NCBI GenBank assembly: GCA_017625695.1
Contig: JAGAKI010000079.1
Span: forward strand, 1 to 64,000
DNA from: Clostridia bacterium
Lineage (GTDB): Bacteria; Bacillota; Clostridia; UMGS1840
Direction of reading: 5' to 3'
Length of the DNA stretch: 64,000 nt
The notes beneath the pieces were generated by a model. It saw only the letters and a program-made list of their open reading frames with translations. It ran no database searches and was not told the DNA's origin. Numbering within the stretch: position 1 is the stretch's first letter; every line of letters begins with the position of its first letter. The position numbers were made by a program, and so were the translations under genes. Positions 10,114 through 18,522 of this stretch are shown here, in pieces.

Positions 10114-10281
10114 GGGCTTGTGAAAGAATTTTGCAATTTTTTTAAATTTTTCCGTCATTTTTATATTGGGGTGAAATTTGCTTTCTGAAAACTTCCGGTT
10201 CCGGATTGATTTCACAGCTTGTCCCAATTCTTTTATTATAACAGAGAAATCCCGATTTGTAAACAAATTTACATCAATTTT

Positions 10282-10310
10282 ATTGATTCTTTTTTCCGTT
10301 TGTGGTAAAC
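10282..10310 (+). promoter_or_regulatory. promoter of the PfkB-type kinase gene
   Basis: TTGATT (10282-10287), 17 bases, TAAACT (10305-10310), ending 28 bases before the GTG start. Confidence 0.55.
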
Positions 10311-10337
10311 TATGAAAAAAGAAGGAGGCGGATATTT

Positions 10338-11216
10338 GTGAACGTACTGGCATTTGGTGAGATTCTGTTTGACTGTTATCCCACAGCGGATAAAATCGGC
10401 GGCGCTCCCTTTAATTTTTCAGCACATCTGGCACAGCTTGGAGCTTCAGTTTTCCTGTACAGTGCGGTAGGGGACGATGCTTTGGGAAAAAAAGCAATCC
10501 ATCTTGCAAAAGAGTACGGTGTCAATACCGGGTATCTTGCGGTGTGTGCTGACTATCCCACCGGAATCTGCAAAGTAACCTACCGTGGTACGGAACCCGA
10601 CTATGATTTACGCCAGGAAAGTGCTTACGACCATATTCCGTCGCCCGAACCTCTTTTTGGTAAATCCTTTGATGTGCTGTATTTCGGAACTCTTGCCTGT
10701 CGCAACGAAACATCCAAAGCCTCGTTACGCCGGTTGCAGCAGAACTGTCGGTTTGAAACGGTGTTTTTTGATATGAATCTCCGGCAGAATTATTATTCAA
10801 AAGCTTTGGTAAAAGAGGGCCTTGTGGCGGCAGACATTGTAAAAATGAACCGGGAAGAATTTTCCTATGTGAAAGAAATTTCAAACATTTCCGATTCTGA
10901 CATAGCATCCGCTCTTCATAAAATCTGTCAGAGGTATGAAATCAAAACCGCAATTCTCACCTTAGACAGCGACGGTGCCTGCGTATGGGATAACACAGAC
11001 GGATTCCAAAGCGTTCCGGCAAAGGCGACAGAATTTGTATCTGCCGTAGGTGCGGGAGACAGCTTTTGTGCTTGCTTTTTGTATCATTATAAGATGGGGC
11101 ATCCCCTTTCGGTTTGTCTGGAAAAAGCATCTCTGTTAGCGGGATTTGTGGTGTCACGGGAGGAAGCAATCCCCCTTTGCTCAAAAGATTTCTTAAAAAA
11201 TTTGCAGACAATCTGA
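10338..11216 (+). CDS. PfkB family sugar kinase, fructokinase-like
   Basis: 292 residues. Ribokinase/PfkB fold: N-terminal VLAFGEILFDCYP, the substrate-binding GGAPFNFSAHLAQLG, and the signature AVGAGDSFCACF near residue 237, whose Asp is the catalytic base and whose Gly residues form the anion hole. This pattern fits fructokinases, though other hexose kinases of the family look alike. I chose GTG at 10338 because GGAGG lies nine bases upstream and the protein then begins at the conserved beta strand; the ATG 12 codons earlier has no ribosome site. Single-gene unit with its own promoter. Confidence 0.85.
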   Translation: MNVLAFGEILFDCYPTADKIGGAPFNFSAHLAQLGASVFLYSAVGDDALGKKAIHLAKEYGVNTGYLAVCADYPTGICKVTYRGTEPDYDLRQESAYDHIPSPEPLFGKSFDVLYFGTLACRNETSKASLRRLQQNCRFETVFFDMNLRQNYYSKALVKEGLVAADIVKMNREEFSYVKEISNISDSDIASALHKICQRYEIKTAILTLDSDGACVWDNTDGFQSVPAKATEFVSAVGAGDSFCACFLYHYKMGHPLSVCLEKASLLAGFVVSREEAIPLCSKDFLKNLQTI

Positions 11217-11307
11217 AAAACGCATATTCAAAAAGTGAAGAAAACAAGAGAAAATAAGAGAAAACAAGAGAAAACTATTTTTAGATTGAAAAATTTATGA
11301 AAAATGG

Positions 11308-11336
11308 TTGACAAATGAGAAATCTTCTTGTATAAT
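11308..11336 (+). promoter_or_regulatory. rplM-rpsI promoter and leader
   Basis: Perfect consensus: TTGACA (11308-11313), 17 bases, TATAAT (11331-11336). The leader of about 65 bases contains a small inverted repeat, CGTTCGT-aaaaa-ACGGAC. It could be the L13-type autoregulatory leader known in Bacillota, but I cannot confirm that without a covariance search. Confidence 0.85.
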
Positions 11337-11407
11337 GAATCACGTTCGTAAAAAACGGACACCAAATACGATTAAAATAAAGATTAATATAAACTCGGAG
11401 GTTTCTT

Positions 11408-11839
11408 ATGAAAGATACTTATCTTGCAAAAGCAGGACAGACCGAAGCAAAATGGTACATTGTTGACGCTGCAGATATGCCCTTAGGTAGAACCGCTGCG
11501 AAAGTTGCTTCCATTTTAAGAGGAAAACATCGTCCTGAATTCACTCCCAACGTTGACCTGGGAGACCATGTTATCGTTATCAACGCTGAAAAAGCGGTAT
11601 TAACCGGTAACAAACTGAAAAATAAAATCTACTACAGACACACCGGTTACATCGGCGGCTTAAAAGCAGTTCCCTACGAAAAGCTGATGGCTGAAAATCC
11701 GGAAAAAGCTATGATGCTGGCAATCAAAGGCATGCTGCCCCACAACTCTCTGGGCAGAAAAATGGCTACCAAAGTTAGAATTTACAAAGGTTCTGAACAT
11801 GAAAATCAGGCTCAGAAACCCGAAGTATACAACGGTTAA
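11408..11839 (+). CDS. rplM: 50S ribosomal protein L13
   Basis: 143 residues, standard length. Conserved blocks: [31 protein letters not shown], the [10 protein letters not shown] block, [10 protein letters not shown], and [11 protein letters not shown] near the C-terminus. An early assembly protein of the large subunit that binds 23S rRNA. Start follows CTCGGAGGTTTCTT. First gene of the two-gene rplM-rpsI operon, with a 17-base gap to rpsI. Confidence 0.98.
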   Translation: MKDTYLAKAGQTEAKWYIVDAADMPLGRTAAKVASILRGKHRPEFTPNVDLGDHVIVINAEKAVLTGNKLKNKIYYRHTGYIGGLKAVPYEKLMAENPEKAMMLAIKGMLPHNSLGRKMATKVRIYKGSEHENQAQKPEVYNG

Positions 11840-11856
11840 TAGGGAGGATTTAAGAT

Positions 11857-12255
11857 ATGGCTAAAAATTTAGAAGTATATCTTGGCACCGGCAGAAGAAA
11901 AAGCTCTGTAGCAAGAGTTCGTCTGGTTCCCGGTAAAGGTAACATCACCATCAATAAAAGAGATATTGACGATTATTTCGGTCTGGAAACCTTAAAATTA
12001 GTTGTTAGACAGCCCCTGAACTTAACCGCAACCGCAGGTCAGTTTGACGTTATCGTTAACGTATTCGGCGGCGGTGTTTCCGGTCAGGCTGGTGCAATCA
12101 GACACGGTATCACCAGAGCGTTAATCAACTTCAACGCTGATTTGAAATCCGACCTGAAAAAAGCTGGTTTCGTAACCCGTGACCCGCGTATGAAGGAAAG
12201 AAAGAAATACGGCTTGAAAGCAGCTCGTCGTGCACCTCAGTTCTCAAAACGATAA
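11857..12255 (+). CDS. rpsI: 30S ribosomal protein S9
   Basis: 132 residues. Conserved [12 protein letters not shown] near the N-terminus, the [15 protein letters not shown] block, and the extended C-terminal tail ending [12 protein letters not shown], which reaches the P-site tRNA in the small subunit head. Ribosome site GGGAGG. The mobile element at 12340-25583 lies immediately behind its terminator; the 3' end of rpsI is a known integration target for tyrosine-recombinase elements in Bacillota. Confidence 0.98.
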   Translation: MAKNLEVYLGTGRRKSSVARVRLVPGKGNITINKRDIDDYFGLETLKLVVRQPLNLTATAGQFDVIVNVFGGGVSGQAGAIRHGITRALINFNADLKSDLKKAGFVTRDPRMKERKKYGLKAARRAPQFSKR

Positions 12256-12271
12256 AAAAATTCAGTTTTTT

Positions 12272-12305
12272 ATTCCCACAAACCCAGTGTTTGTGGGAAT
12301 TTTTC
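12272..12305 (+). terminator. rpsI terminator
   Basis: A 12-bp perfect stem ATTCCCACAAAC (12272-12283)/GTTTGTGGGAAT (12289-12300), 5-base loop, then TTTTT. Confidence 0.95.
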
Positions 12306-12341
12306 AGTTTTAAAGAACCGATAAAAACACATAAAAACTCA

Positions 12342-12380
12342 TTAGTGACACACAAAAGATATACAAGTGATACACACAAA
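12342..12380 (+). repeat. left end: candidate attL and integrase arm sites
   Basis: Two related boxes in tandem, AGTGACACACAAAAG and AAGTGATACACACAAAA. The second lies in AAGATATACAAGTGATA (12356-12372), which recurs exactly at the right end. Either this is the duplicated attachment core or both are arm-type binding sites for the integrase; an empty site in a relative would decide. Confidence 0.5.
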
Positions 12381-12390
12381 AAAGCAAGCA

Positions 12391-12428
12391 AAAAACCAGG
12401 ATTGAATCATCTTCAGTTCCTGGTTTTT
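12391..12428 (-). terminator. integrase gene terminator
   Basis: Stem AAAAACCAGGA (12391-12401)/TCCTGGTTTTT (12418-12428), 16-base loop, with T tracts on both strands. Placed directly after the integrase stop codon. Confidence 0.75.
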
Positions 12429-12435
12429 ATATAGC

Positions 12436-13485
12436 TTATATCAAATCAATTGCTTCAACAAGTTGCTGTATATCAAAATGTGTATATACTTTTTCAGTTA
12501 ATGACATTGCACCTGCATGACCCACGATACGCTTTATAATGGTTTGATTGACTTCCGCTTTTGCTAACAAAGAAATTGTTGTGTGTCTTGTATCATGTGG
12601 TAAATGTTGAAGTTCCATTTCTTGCATTAAGGGTTTCCAATACGAATCAAAATAATTTCTGTATGTGAAATGTTTTCCTTCAGGTGTGCAAACAAGATAG
12701 TCACACCCTTCTTTCTGCATCCATTTTTCAAAGAAAGGTAAAACTTTTTTGGAAATTGGAACCTTACGAATTCCAGATTCTGTTTTTGAAGCAATAACAT
12801 CAAAATACCTTTCTTCCAGGTGAACATCCTGTTTTTTTAAATCTAATAATTCTGATATACGAACACCGCTGTAAATTAAAATCAAATAAATTTGAATATA
12901 TTCATTGCGATTGACATTATTCCATAAAGTTTGAATTTCTGATTCAGTGAATGGTTTATGTTTTTCTTCTTTTCCTTTTTCCTTGTGCTTAACAATATCA
13001 ACAAATTTAGAATAGTCTTTTTGACAAAGGTCATTTTCCATAGCAAATTGGTACAATTGATTGAAAAGAACTCTTAATTTTCGCAATGTGGGGTAATTTT
13101 TACCGCAAGTATCAATTACACCTTGAAGATGCGTTTTCCTGATTTCAATGAATTTCATGCTATAAAGATTTTTGCATACAGCATAAGATGCTTTATATCC
13201 GTTTACATTTGAATGTGATATTGTTTCAAATTTTTCTGCTGACCATTTATCATATATTTCTGCAAAGGTTATATCATTGTTTATATCATATGGATTTGAA
13301 TTGTATATAGCTAATGCGTTCAATGCTTCCTCTTTTGTTTCATAATATCCAATATATTGATATTTCCTTTTAAGTTTATCACCTTTTTCGTCAATTTCCC
13401 ATGAGAGTGTTTTTCTTATTGCCCAGGGTTTTCTTCTATTTCCAGGCAATTTGTAAACTGAACCATATCCATTTGGTAGTTTCAT
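12436..13485 (-). CDS. tyrosine recombinase (integrase)
   Basis: 349 residues. An N-terminal DNA-binding segment (GYGSVYKLPGNRRKPWAIRK) resembles the AP2-like domain of Tn916/phage integrases, a central SAM-like core-binding domain follows, and the C-terminal catalytic domain has Arg in SGVRISELLDL (about 207), HDTRH (about 297-300), GHAG (about 320) and the nucleophile Tyr in KVYTHFD (about 333). All catalytic positions are present, so it should be active. Start at MKLPNGYG is set by AAGGAAG; the frame extends further without a site. Oriented towards the left boundary, as in PICIs and temperate phages. Confidence 0.93.
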   Translation of the reverse strand: MKLPNGYGSVYKLPGNRRKPWAIRKTLSWEIDEKGDKLKRKYQYIGYYETKEEALNALAIYNSNPYDINNDITFAEIYDKWSAEKFETISHSNVNGYKASYAVCKNLYSMKFIEIRKTHLQGVIDTCGKNYPTLRKLRVLFNQLYQFAMENDLCQKDYSKFVDIVKHKEKGKEEKHKPFTESEIQTLWNNVNRNEYIQIYLILIYSGVRISELLDLKKQDVHLEERYFDVIASKTESGIRKVPISKKVLPFFEKWMQKEGCDYLVCTPEGKHFTYRNYFDSYWKPLMQEMELQHLPHDTRHTTISLLAKAEVNQTIIKRIVGHAGAMSLTEKVYTHFDIQQLVEAIDLI

Positions 13486-13633
13486 ATCAAATTCTTCCTT
13501 TCTGATTGACAAATCAAAAAAGAATTGATATAATAAATACATACCATTTCATTTTTGATTTGCTCACTTGCACTCATTTTGATTTGGTTACTTTCTGAAT
13601 TCCCAGTGTTGCAGCACAGGGAATTCTTTTTAG

Positions 13634-14044
13634 TTAATTGTTGTTGGAATCATTTTCTGTTGCAGCAGAAGATGGTTCTTTTTTGTATTTTGGATGTATT
13701 GCCAAGTCAGCAACATATTGAACGGCTTTGGATTTACCTAAAGAATTTAATGTATCGAAATCATTCAACATTGCCAATGCATCTGACCCAAATGCTTTTT
13801 CAATTTCTTCTATAAGTTTCACATCAGAGCGAAGTTTTTCTATATCCACTGTCAAATCAAATGGTGATACTCCCAGAACAGATGCAATATCTTCAATCAC
13901 ATTCCATGGTGCTTCTATTGAACCATTTTCATACTTTCTAATTGTAGCTTCCTTTTTTCCGATAGCTTCCGCAAGTTCTATTTGTGTCATTTTCATTTGT
14001 TTTCGAACAGCTTTAACCCGCTTTCCAAAGACAGTTTTATCCAT
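13634..14044 (-). CDS. XRE family repressor (CI/Stl-like)
   Basis: 136 residues. The N-terminal helix-turn-helix spans MTQIELAEAIGKKEATIRKY (about residues 18-37). The C-terminal half (SDVKLIEEIEKAFGSDALAML and following) is a short dimerisation-type region with no LexA/CI protease motif, so release from repression would need another signal, for example a helper-phage protein as for Stl. That role is inferred from position. Start at MDKTVFGKR follows GAAAGGAAG. Divergent from the Cro-like gene across an operator-rich interval. Confidence 0.85.
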   Translation of the reverse strand: MDKTVFGKRVKAVRKQMKMTQIELAEAIGKKEATIRKYENGSIEAPWNVIEDIASVLGVSPFDLTVDIEKLRSDVKLIEEIEKAFGSDALAMLNDFDTLNSLGKSKAVQYVADLAIHPKYKKEPSSAATENDSNNN

Positions 14045-14091
14045 AAATTCACTTCCTTTCACCTTTAAATGTGATTTCATTATATCACAAC

Positions 14092-14193
14092 CGATATTAA
14101 AAATCAAGTATTTTCTAAAAGAATCTAAATATATCTATTGACAATATCGTTTTAAAGGTGTATAATATAACAAAAACGATATTTAAAATATCG
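14092..14193. promoter_or_regulatory. repressor/cro operator region with early promoter
   Basis: Plus-strand promoter TTGACA (14138-14143), 17 bases, TATAAT (14161-14166). Repeated operator half-site CGATATT occurs at 14092-14098 and, inverted (AATATCG), at 14143-14149, overlapping the -35 box. A perfect 17-bp palindrome CGATATTTAAAATATCG lies at 14177-14193, between the promoter and the Cro-like gene. This is a classic lysogeny-switch arrangement. Confidence 0.8.
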
Positions 14194-14210
14194 GTACAAG
14201 GGGTGAAAAT

Positions 14211-14450
14211 ATGAAAATAGATAATCAAAAGTTTGAAATCGCTATAGCAAATGCTTGTATGACATTTAGTGACTTATCAAAAAAATCAGGAATTTCACTA
14301 TTCACCATCTCAAGAATGCAGGGTGATGTAAAAATAAGACCTGAAACTATTGGGAAAATTGCAAAAGCATTAAATGTAAAAGTTGAAGAACTGATTGAAA
14401 CAACTGCTGCAACAGTCAATCAGAACACCAGGAATTCAGAAAGTAATTAA
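14211..14450 (+). CDS. Cro-like XRE family regulator
   Basis: 79 residues, nearly all a helix-turn-helix fold: MTFSDLSKKSGISLFTISRM followed by IRPETIGKIAKALNVKVEEL. First gene under the early promoter, opposite the repressor gene. Its expected job is to bind the CGATATT operators and favour the replicating state. Ribosome site AAGGGGTG. Confidence 0.85.
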   Translation: MKIDNQKFEIAIANACMTFSDLSKKSGISLFTISRMQGDVKIRPETIGKIAKALNVKVEELIETTAATVNQNTRNSESN

Positions 14451-14472
14451 AATGAAAGTGAGAGAATCAAAA

Positions 14473-14907
14473 ATGAAAACAAATCTTTTAGAAAAAATCA
14501 ATCTTGAAGAAATACTTGCCATCACATCATCAGGCACAAAAGGAAAACATTATGTAAATGTGACACTTCAAAACGGCGATATAATCAGACATTCCATGAA
14601 TGATGCATTTGGAATCCATTATTGCAATGAATTCATTCGTTCCCTAAAAGTTTATGATGAAATATATCTTGAAGAATGTTTGCACAATCACATACATTTG
14701 TATGAGAAAATCATAAGTGATTGCAATTACCTTATTCATATAAAAAAGGTTCTTGATTTATTACATAGACAAGACATCACCGCAAATCAAATATATTTAT
14801 GTATATTAAACAGAATACTTCCCAAACACAATGTATCATATGATGAAGCAATATTGCACAGACCATTGAAAGAATGGGTTCAGGAAGCTGTTACATATTT
14901 CAATTAA
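14473..14907 (+). CDS. unrecognised element protein, 144 aa
   Basis: I do not recognise a family. The protein (MKTNLLEKINLEEILAIT...) is hydrophilic and mixed alpha/beta in appearance, without cysteine clusters or membrane segments. The start is uncertain: ATG at 14452 and at 14473 are both possible; I prefer 14473, preceded by GTGAGAG. It sits between the Cro-like gene and the primase-helicase (12-base gap to the latter) and so belongs to the early replication operon. Confidence 0.65.
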   Translation: MKTNLLEKINLEEILAITSSGTKGKHYVNVTLQNGDIIRHSMNDAFGIHYCNEFIRSLKVYDEIYLEECLHNHIHLYEKIISDCNYLIHIKKVLDLLHRQDITANQIYLCILNRILPKHNVSYDEAILHRPLKEWVQEAVTYFN

Positions 14908-14919
14908 GGCGGTGAGAAA

Positions 14920-16932
14920 ATGACGGAATTAAAACAAATTGCATCTATCCTATATGATGGCTTTTATTGTGGTGGCGGTGGTAGTGACGGAAATCCAAAA
15001 GTCAGAAAAGGAAAATCAAAACCTGCTTCTTTAGACTATGCGTTAAAAAATTTTCCTTATATTCTTGGAAAAATTAAAAACAACATTATTATAACAGATT
15101 ATGATTCTGATGAAACATTTCAAGCAAGATTTGCTATTGTGAAAGCTTTAGAGCAAAGCTGTATAGTAATTAAATCCCCACACAAAGGCGGTCATATCTA
15201 TTGGTTCAACAGAAATCATTCATATACAGTTAGTAACAGTATAAATAAAACAATATTAACACTTTCCCCAGTTGATTATAAATGTGGAATAAAAATTGTT
15301 AAAAGCACTGGTGAAATCAAAGATTCAGATTGTTATGGGTGTTTATCAAATGATGATAAGACTTTAAGAAAGATACTATATATCAAAATCAATGATGATA
15401 ATACACTTGATGAACTTCCATTTTATGATTTACCAATGAAATCAGGAATAAAACATAACTTCCTTAATATGAAATCAGGTGATGGAAGGCAAGATGGATT
15501 GTTTACTTATATGAACCCATTAAAAGCTGAAGGGTATTCTTATGAGCAATTCAGAATAGTTTCTGAACTTATTGATAAATTCATATTTTCAGAATCATTG
15601 GGTGATGAATTTGAAAATGCTATCAGAAAAGAAGCATGGGATTCAATCAATAGTTCAGCAAGTTCTGAATTTTTCAGGGGTAAAACTTTTTTACATGATA
15701 GATTTGCGGAACATTTAAAAAATACTTATTACATTAGAAAAATAAATGGACAGCTTCAGATTTATAAAGATGGTGTGTATGTCAGCGGTAATGAAGAAAT
15801 AGAAAAGTGCATGTGCAAAGAAATCCCATCACTGACTGATGCAAAAAGAAAAGAAACTTTAAAGCAGCTTAATCTGATATGTGATGAAATTGTTATAAAT
15901 GATAAGAATGCACATATGATTGCATTCAGAAATGGTGTATTGAATATTTTGGATGATTCATTCACACCATTCACACCTGACCATGTTATCACAAACAGAA
16001 TTGATTGGGATTATAACCCACAGGCTTATGATGAACTGACGGATAAAACACTTGACAAGATTGCTTGCAATGATAAAAACATCAGGTCATTACTTGAAGA
16101 ATGTGTAGGTTCATGTTTTTACAGGTCAAACACTCTTGCAGGTGGAAAAGCATTCATATTAACAGGAACAGGAAGCAACGGAAAGTCAACTTTTATTGAA
16201 GTTCTTCAGTCGATACTTGGTGAAAATAATTATTCTGTTTTGGATTTAAAAAGTTTATCTGACAGGTTTTCAACAATTATGATGTTTGGTAAGCTTGCAA
16301 ATTTGGGTGATGATATTAGTAGTGAATATATTGCTGATGTGTCAGTTTTCAAGAAAATAACCAGGGGTAATGAAATTGATGCAGAACAGAAAGGTCAACC
16401 GAAATTTAGTTTTAAACCTTATGTAAAACTGATTTTTTCTGCAAACAACATTCCCCGAATGGGAAGGGGTGACACATCAGCTGCACATGACAGATTGTTG
16501 ATTATACCCTTTAATGCACACTTTTCAAAAAATGATGCTGATTATGATAATACAATAATATGGAAATTGCAAAGTCAGGAAGCTATGGAATATCTGATTC
16601 AATTAGGAATTCAGGGGTTAAAAAGAGTGCTTCAGAACAAGCAATATACACATTCTAACAAAGTTGATTCACAGCTTGATGAATACCGCATTGAAAACAA
16701 CCCTATTCTTTCATTTGTTGAAGAAATTGGTGCTGATTCAATTGAAAATGAACCGACAAAAGATATTTTTACAAGGTATTGTGTTTACTGCTCACAAAAT
16801 GGTTTTAAACCTGTTTCAAATATAAATTTTTCAAGACAGATATGCAATCAATTAAATTTGAAAACAGTTTCAAAAAAAGTAGGCGGAAAAAAATATCAAA
16901 TCTTTATAAAACAAGTACAAGATACAAGATAA
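14920..16932 (+). CDS. primase-helicase, AEP/SF3 (D5-like) type
   Basis: 670 residues. The N-terminal third (NNIIITDYDSDETF, later IKSPHKGGHIYWF) resembles an archaeo-eukaryotic primase/polymerase domain with the acidic DxD pair. The C-terminal part is a D5-type superfamily 3 helicase: Walker A GTGSNGKST at residues 415-423, Walker B region KLANLGDDIS, motif C KLIFSANNIPRM, and an Arg-finger segment AAHDRLLIIPF. Such proteins melt and prime the origin of P4-like satellites and PICIs. Ribosome site AAGGCGGTGA. The iteron/AT-rich origin starts inside its last codons. Confidence 0.9.
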   Translation: MTELKQIASILYDGFYCGGGGSDGNPKVRKGKSKPASLDYALKNFPYILGKIKNNIIITDYDSDETFQARFAIVKALEQSCIVIKSPHKGGHIYWFNRNHSYTVSNSINKTILTLSPVDYKCGIKIVKSTGEIKDSDCYGCLSNDDKTLRKILYIKINDDNTLDELPFYDLPMKSGIKHNFLNMKSGDGRQDGLFTYMNPLKAEGYSYEQFRIVSELIDKFIFSESLGDEFENAIRKEAWDSINSSASSEFFRGKTFLHDRFAEHLKNTYYIRKINGQLQIYKDGVYVSGNEEIEKCMCKEIPSLTDAKRKETLKQLNLICDEIVINDKNAHMIAFRNGVLNILDDSFTPFTPDHVITNRIDWDYNPQAYDELTDKTLDKIACNDKNIRSLLEECVGSCFYRSNTLAGGKAFILTGTGSNGKSTFIEVLQSILGENNYSVLDLKSLSDRFSTIMMFGKLANLGDDISSEYIADVSVFKKITRGNEIDAEQKGQPKFSFKPYVKLIFSANNIPRMGRGDTSAAHDRLLIIPFNAHFSKNDADYDNTIIWKLQSQEAMEYLIQLGIQGLKRVLQNKQYTHSNKVDSQLDEYRIENNPILSFVEEIGADSIENEPTKDIFTRYCVYCSQNGFKPVSNINFSRQICNQLNLKTVSKKVGGKKYQIFIKQVQDTR

Positions 16933-17135
16933 AATATAATGGGTACAAGATTAAACACACTCATTTTGTACTGCTTCAAAACCGCACGAAATCAAACTTT
17001 TTTGTTGCAGTACAAGATGGTACAAGATGTTTTTAACTTCTTGTGAAATAAATAAAAAAAAATAAATACTCTAAAATTTTATTTTAAAAAAATAATATAA
17101 TATATAATTTAATTTATCTTGTACCATCTTGTACT
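16915..17135. other. candidate replication origin of the island
   Basis: Iterons of (G)GTACAAGAT occur in direct orientation at 16915, 16923, 16942, 17010 and 17019. The 20-mer AGTACAAGATGGTACAAGAT (17009-17028) recurs as a perfect inverted copy at 17116-17135. Between these two sets lies an 87-base stretch made almost only of A and T (17029-17115). Two iteron groups flanking an AT-rich melting region directly behind the primase-helicase gene is the design known from SaPI origins. Confidence 0.75.
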
Positions 17136-17171
17136 ATTGAAAATTATTATTCAAAGAAAGGATTGAATTAA

Positions 17172-17480
17172 ATGAATATATCAGATGTTAAAAAGAACCA
17201 TCCAACATTTCTGACCGATAATATATTGATAAATAAAGTCGGCAGAATTAACTACTATATTGACCCAAGAACAAGAATTGCTACTGATGGTGAGATACAG
17301 AAAGTAAAACCCATTGCATGGAATCATACATATTTTTGGATTGTATGCCCTTTCTGTCAAAAAATTCACCAGTATTCAATCATGCAGACCAGGAAAGATA
17401 AACATGTTGTATATGCAAATTGTAAAGGCAGAATTAATAACGGAATTGACCAACAACCACTTTTGATTGATTCTATATGA
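17172..17480 (+). CDS. unrecognised element protein, 102 aa
   Basis: No family recognised. One CPFC pair near residue 60, followed by a Cys near residue 84, hints at an incomplete zinc-binding site (IVCPFCQKIHQYS). Start is preceded by AAAGAAAGG. It lies immediately right of the proposed origin and could be read from a promoter inside the AT-rich stretch. Confidence 0.65.
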   Translation: MNISDVKKNHPTFLTDNILINKVGRINYYIDPRTRIATDGEIQKVKPIAWNHTYFWIVCPFCQKIHQYSIMQTRKDKHVVYANCKGRINNGIDQQPLLIDSI

Positions 17481-17598
17481 GCAGAAATCAAAGTGTTGTC
17501 AGATTTGTCAGTCCTTAAAAAAGGGAATCACAAGAAAAACACTTGCTGAATGGAAAAATAAGTATGGTGACATTTCCGACACCATAAAAGGAAGGTGA
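17467..17598 (+). CDS. possible tiny Cys-rich peptide, 43 aa
   Basis: From a TTG at 17467 a frame of 43 codons overlaps the end of the previous gene and ends six bases before the next. It encodes KCCQICQSLKKG then KTLAEWKNKYGD, a CCxxC-type motif. No convincing ribosome site is visible, so coding would rely on coupling. It may simply be an untranslated spacer. Confidence 0.25.
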   Translation: MILYEQKSKCCQICQSLKKGITRKTLAEWKNKYGDISDTIKGR

Positions 17599-17603
17599 AG
17601 TAC

Positions 17604-17795
17604 ATGAATAAAGATAATTTGATACACAACAGCACCCGAACACATGAAGAATTAAGTGAAATGGGAAGAAAGGGCGGTGTTGCATCTGGTTTAGCCCGCC
17701 GTGCAAAGAAGGAACGCACACAGGATTTACAGGCAGTTGTAAACCGTTGCACATACAATGAAGTTATTGGAATGTTGCTGAAAAACAAGAAATGA
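17604..17795 (+). CDS. small KGG-motif protein, 63 aa
   Basis: Highly charged small protein with EMGRKGGVASGLARRAKK, a GRKGGxASG motif seen in many small phage proteins and in KGG stress proteins; the role in phages is not established. Start ATG at 17604 follows GGAAGGTGA. Belongs to the plus-strand operon behind the origin. Confidence 0.65.
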   Translation: MNKDNLIHNSTRTHEELSEMGRKGGVASGLARRAKKERTQDLQAVVNRCTYNEVIGMLLKNKK

Positions 17796-18016
17796 TAAAG
17801 CCCGAACAAAGCCCGATTATATATACATTTCGCACACCCTAAAAAGGGCGGGCGAAGTTGTTGACATTCAGGTTGAAAATTTGGATAAATTTTGATTTGA
17901 ACAAGACTTTTCAAGACTTTTTAACAACAAAAAACCCACATAAACCCATATGAATCAAATGTTTTATATATGTTTGTCAGTATAAACAATCAAAATTATG
18001 AAGGGAATGATGCAAT

Positions 18017-18289
18017 ATGGCAAAAGCAATAACTGATATTGAACTTACTGCGGTTATCGGTGAAGAATTATTCAAAAAATGTTTAGAAAAATTTCATGGT
18101 AGACAATATTATTTTAAGAAAAAATCAAACCCCTTGCAGTTTAAAAACCAAAGAGAAAAAGAAGAATTTATCCATGATGCGTTTTTAAACGGATTGTCCT
18201 TTGAAGAAATAGGTGTAAAACTGCAAATTACCCCCGAATATGCAAGAAAGGTTTTTTATAAGCAGTTGCACCAAAAGAAAAACAGTTAA
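18017..18289 (+). CDS. HTH-containing small protein, 90 aa
   Basis: The C-terminal half LSFEEIGVKLQITPEYARKVFYKQL looks like a sigma region 4-type or Mor-like helix-turn-helix, so a transcription role is plausible. The N-terminus (MAKAITDIELTAVIGEELFKKC) is helical. Start follows GAAGGGAATG. It precedes the palindrome at 18319-18361, which it might bind; that is inference from position. Confidence 0.6.
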   Translation: MAKAITDIELTAVIGEELFKKCLEKFHGRQYYFKKKSNPLQFKNQREKEEFIHDAFLNGLSFEEIGVKLQITPEYARKVFYKQLHQKKNS

Positions 18290-18318
18290 AACTGGCAATA
18301 GAAAATTTTAGAGAATAT

Positions 18319-18367
18319 CCATATATTGTGCATATATATTTATTACAAGCACAATATATGGTATAAT
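18319..18367 (+). promoter_or_regulatory. 13-bp inverted repeat abutting a -10 box
   Basis: A perfect inverted repeat CCATATATTGTGC (18319-18331)/GCACAATATATGG (18349-18361) is directly followed by TATAAT (18362-18367), and a second TATAAT lies at 18372. No U tract follows, so it is not a terminator. It looks like an operator over the promoter of the right-hand gene block. Confidence 0.6.
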
Positions 18368-18522
18368 TAGGTATAATCATTGAATTGGTTGTGCCTTTTC
18401 TTTTTTGCCCTGAAATATCTTTATTTCTTACCTGTGACACACAAAATTAATACAAAACAGTGATTTTACAATGTGTTGTAATTATCACACTGATAATTTT
18501 AATACTGAAAGGATGATGAAAA

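Noticed and set aside
12262-12277. TTCAG-T5-A next to the rpsI terminator as attachment core, matching 25543-25556
   Set aside because: The match is short and low-complexity, and would place the rpsI terminator inside the island; AAGATATACAAGTGATA is the better candidate.
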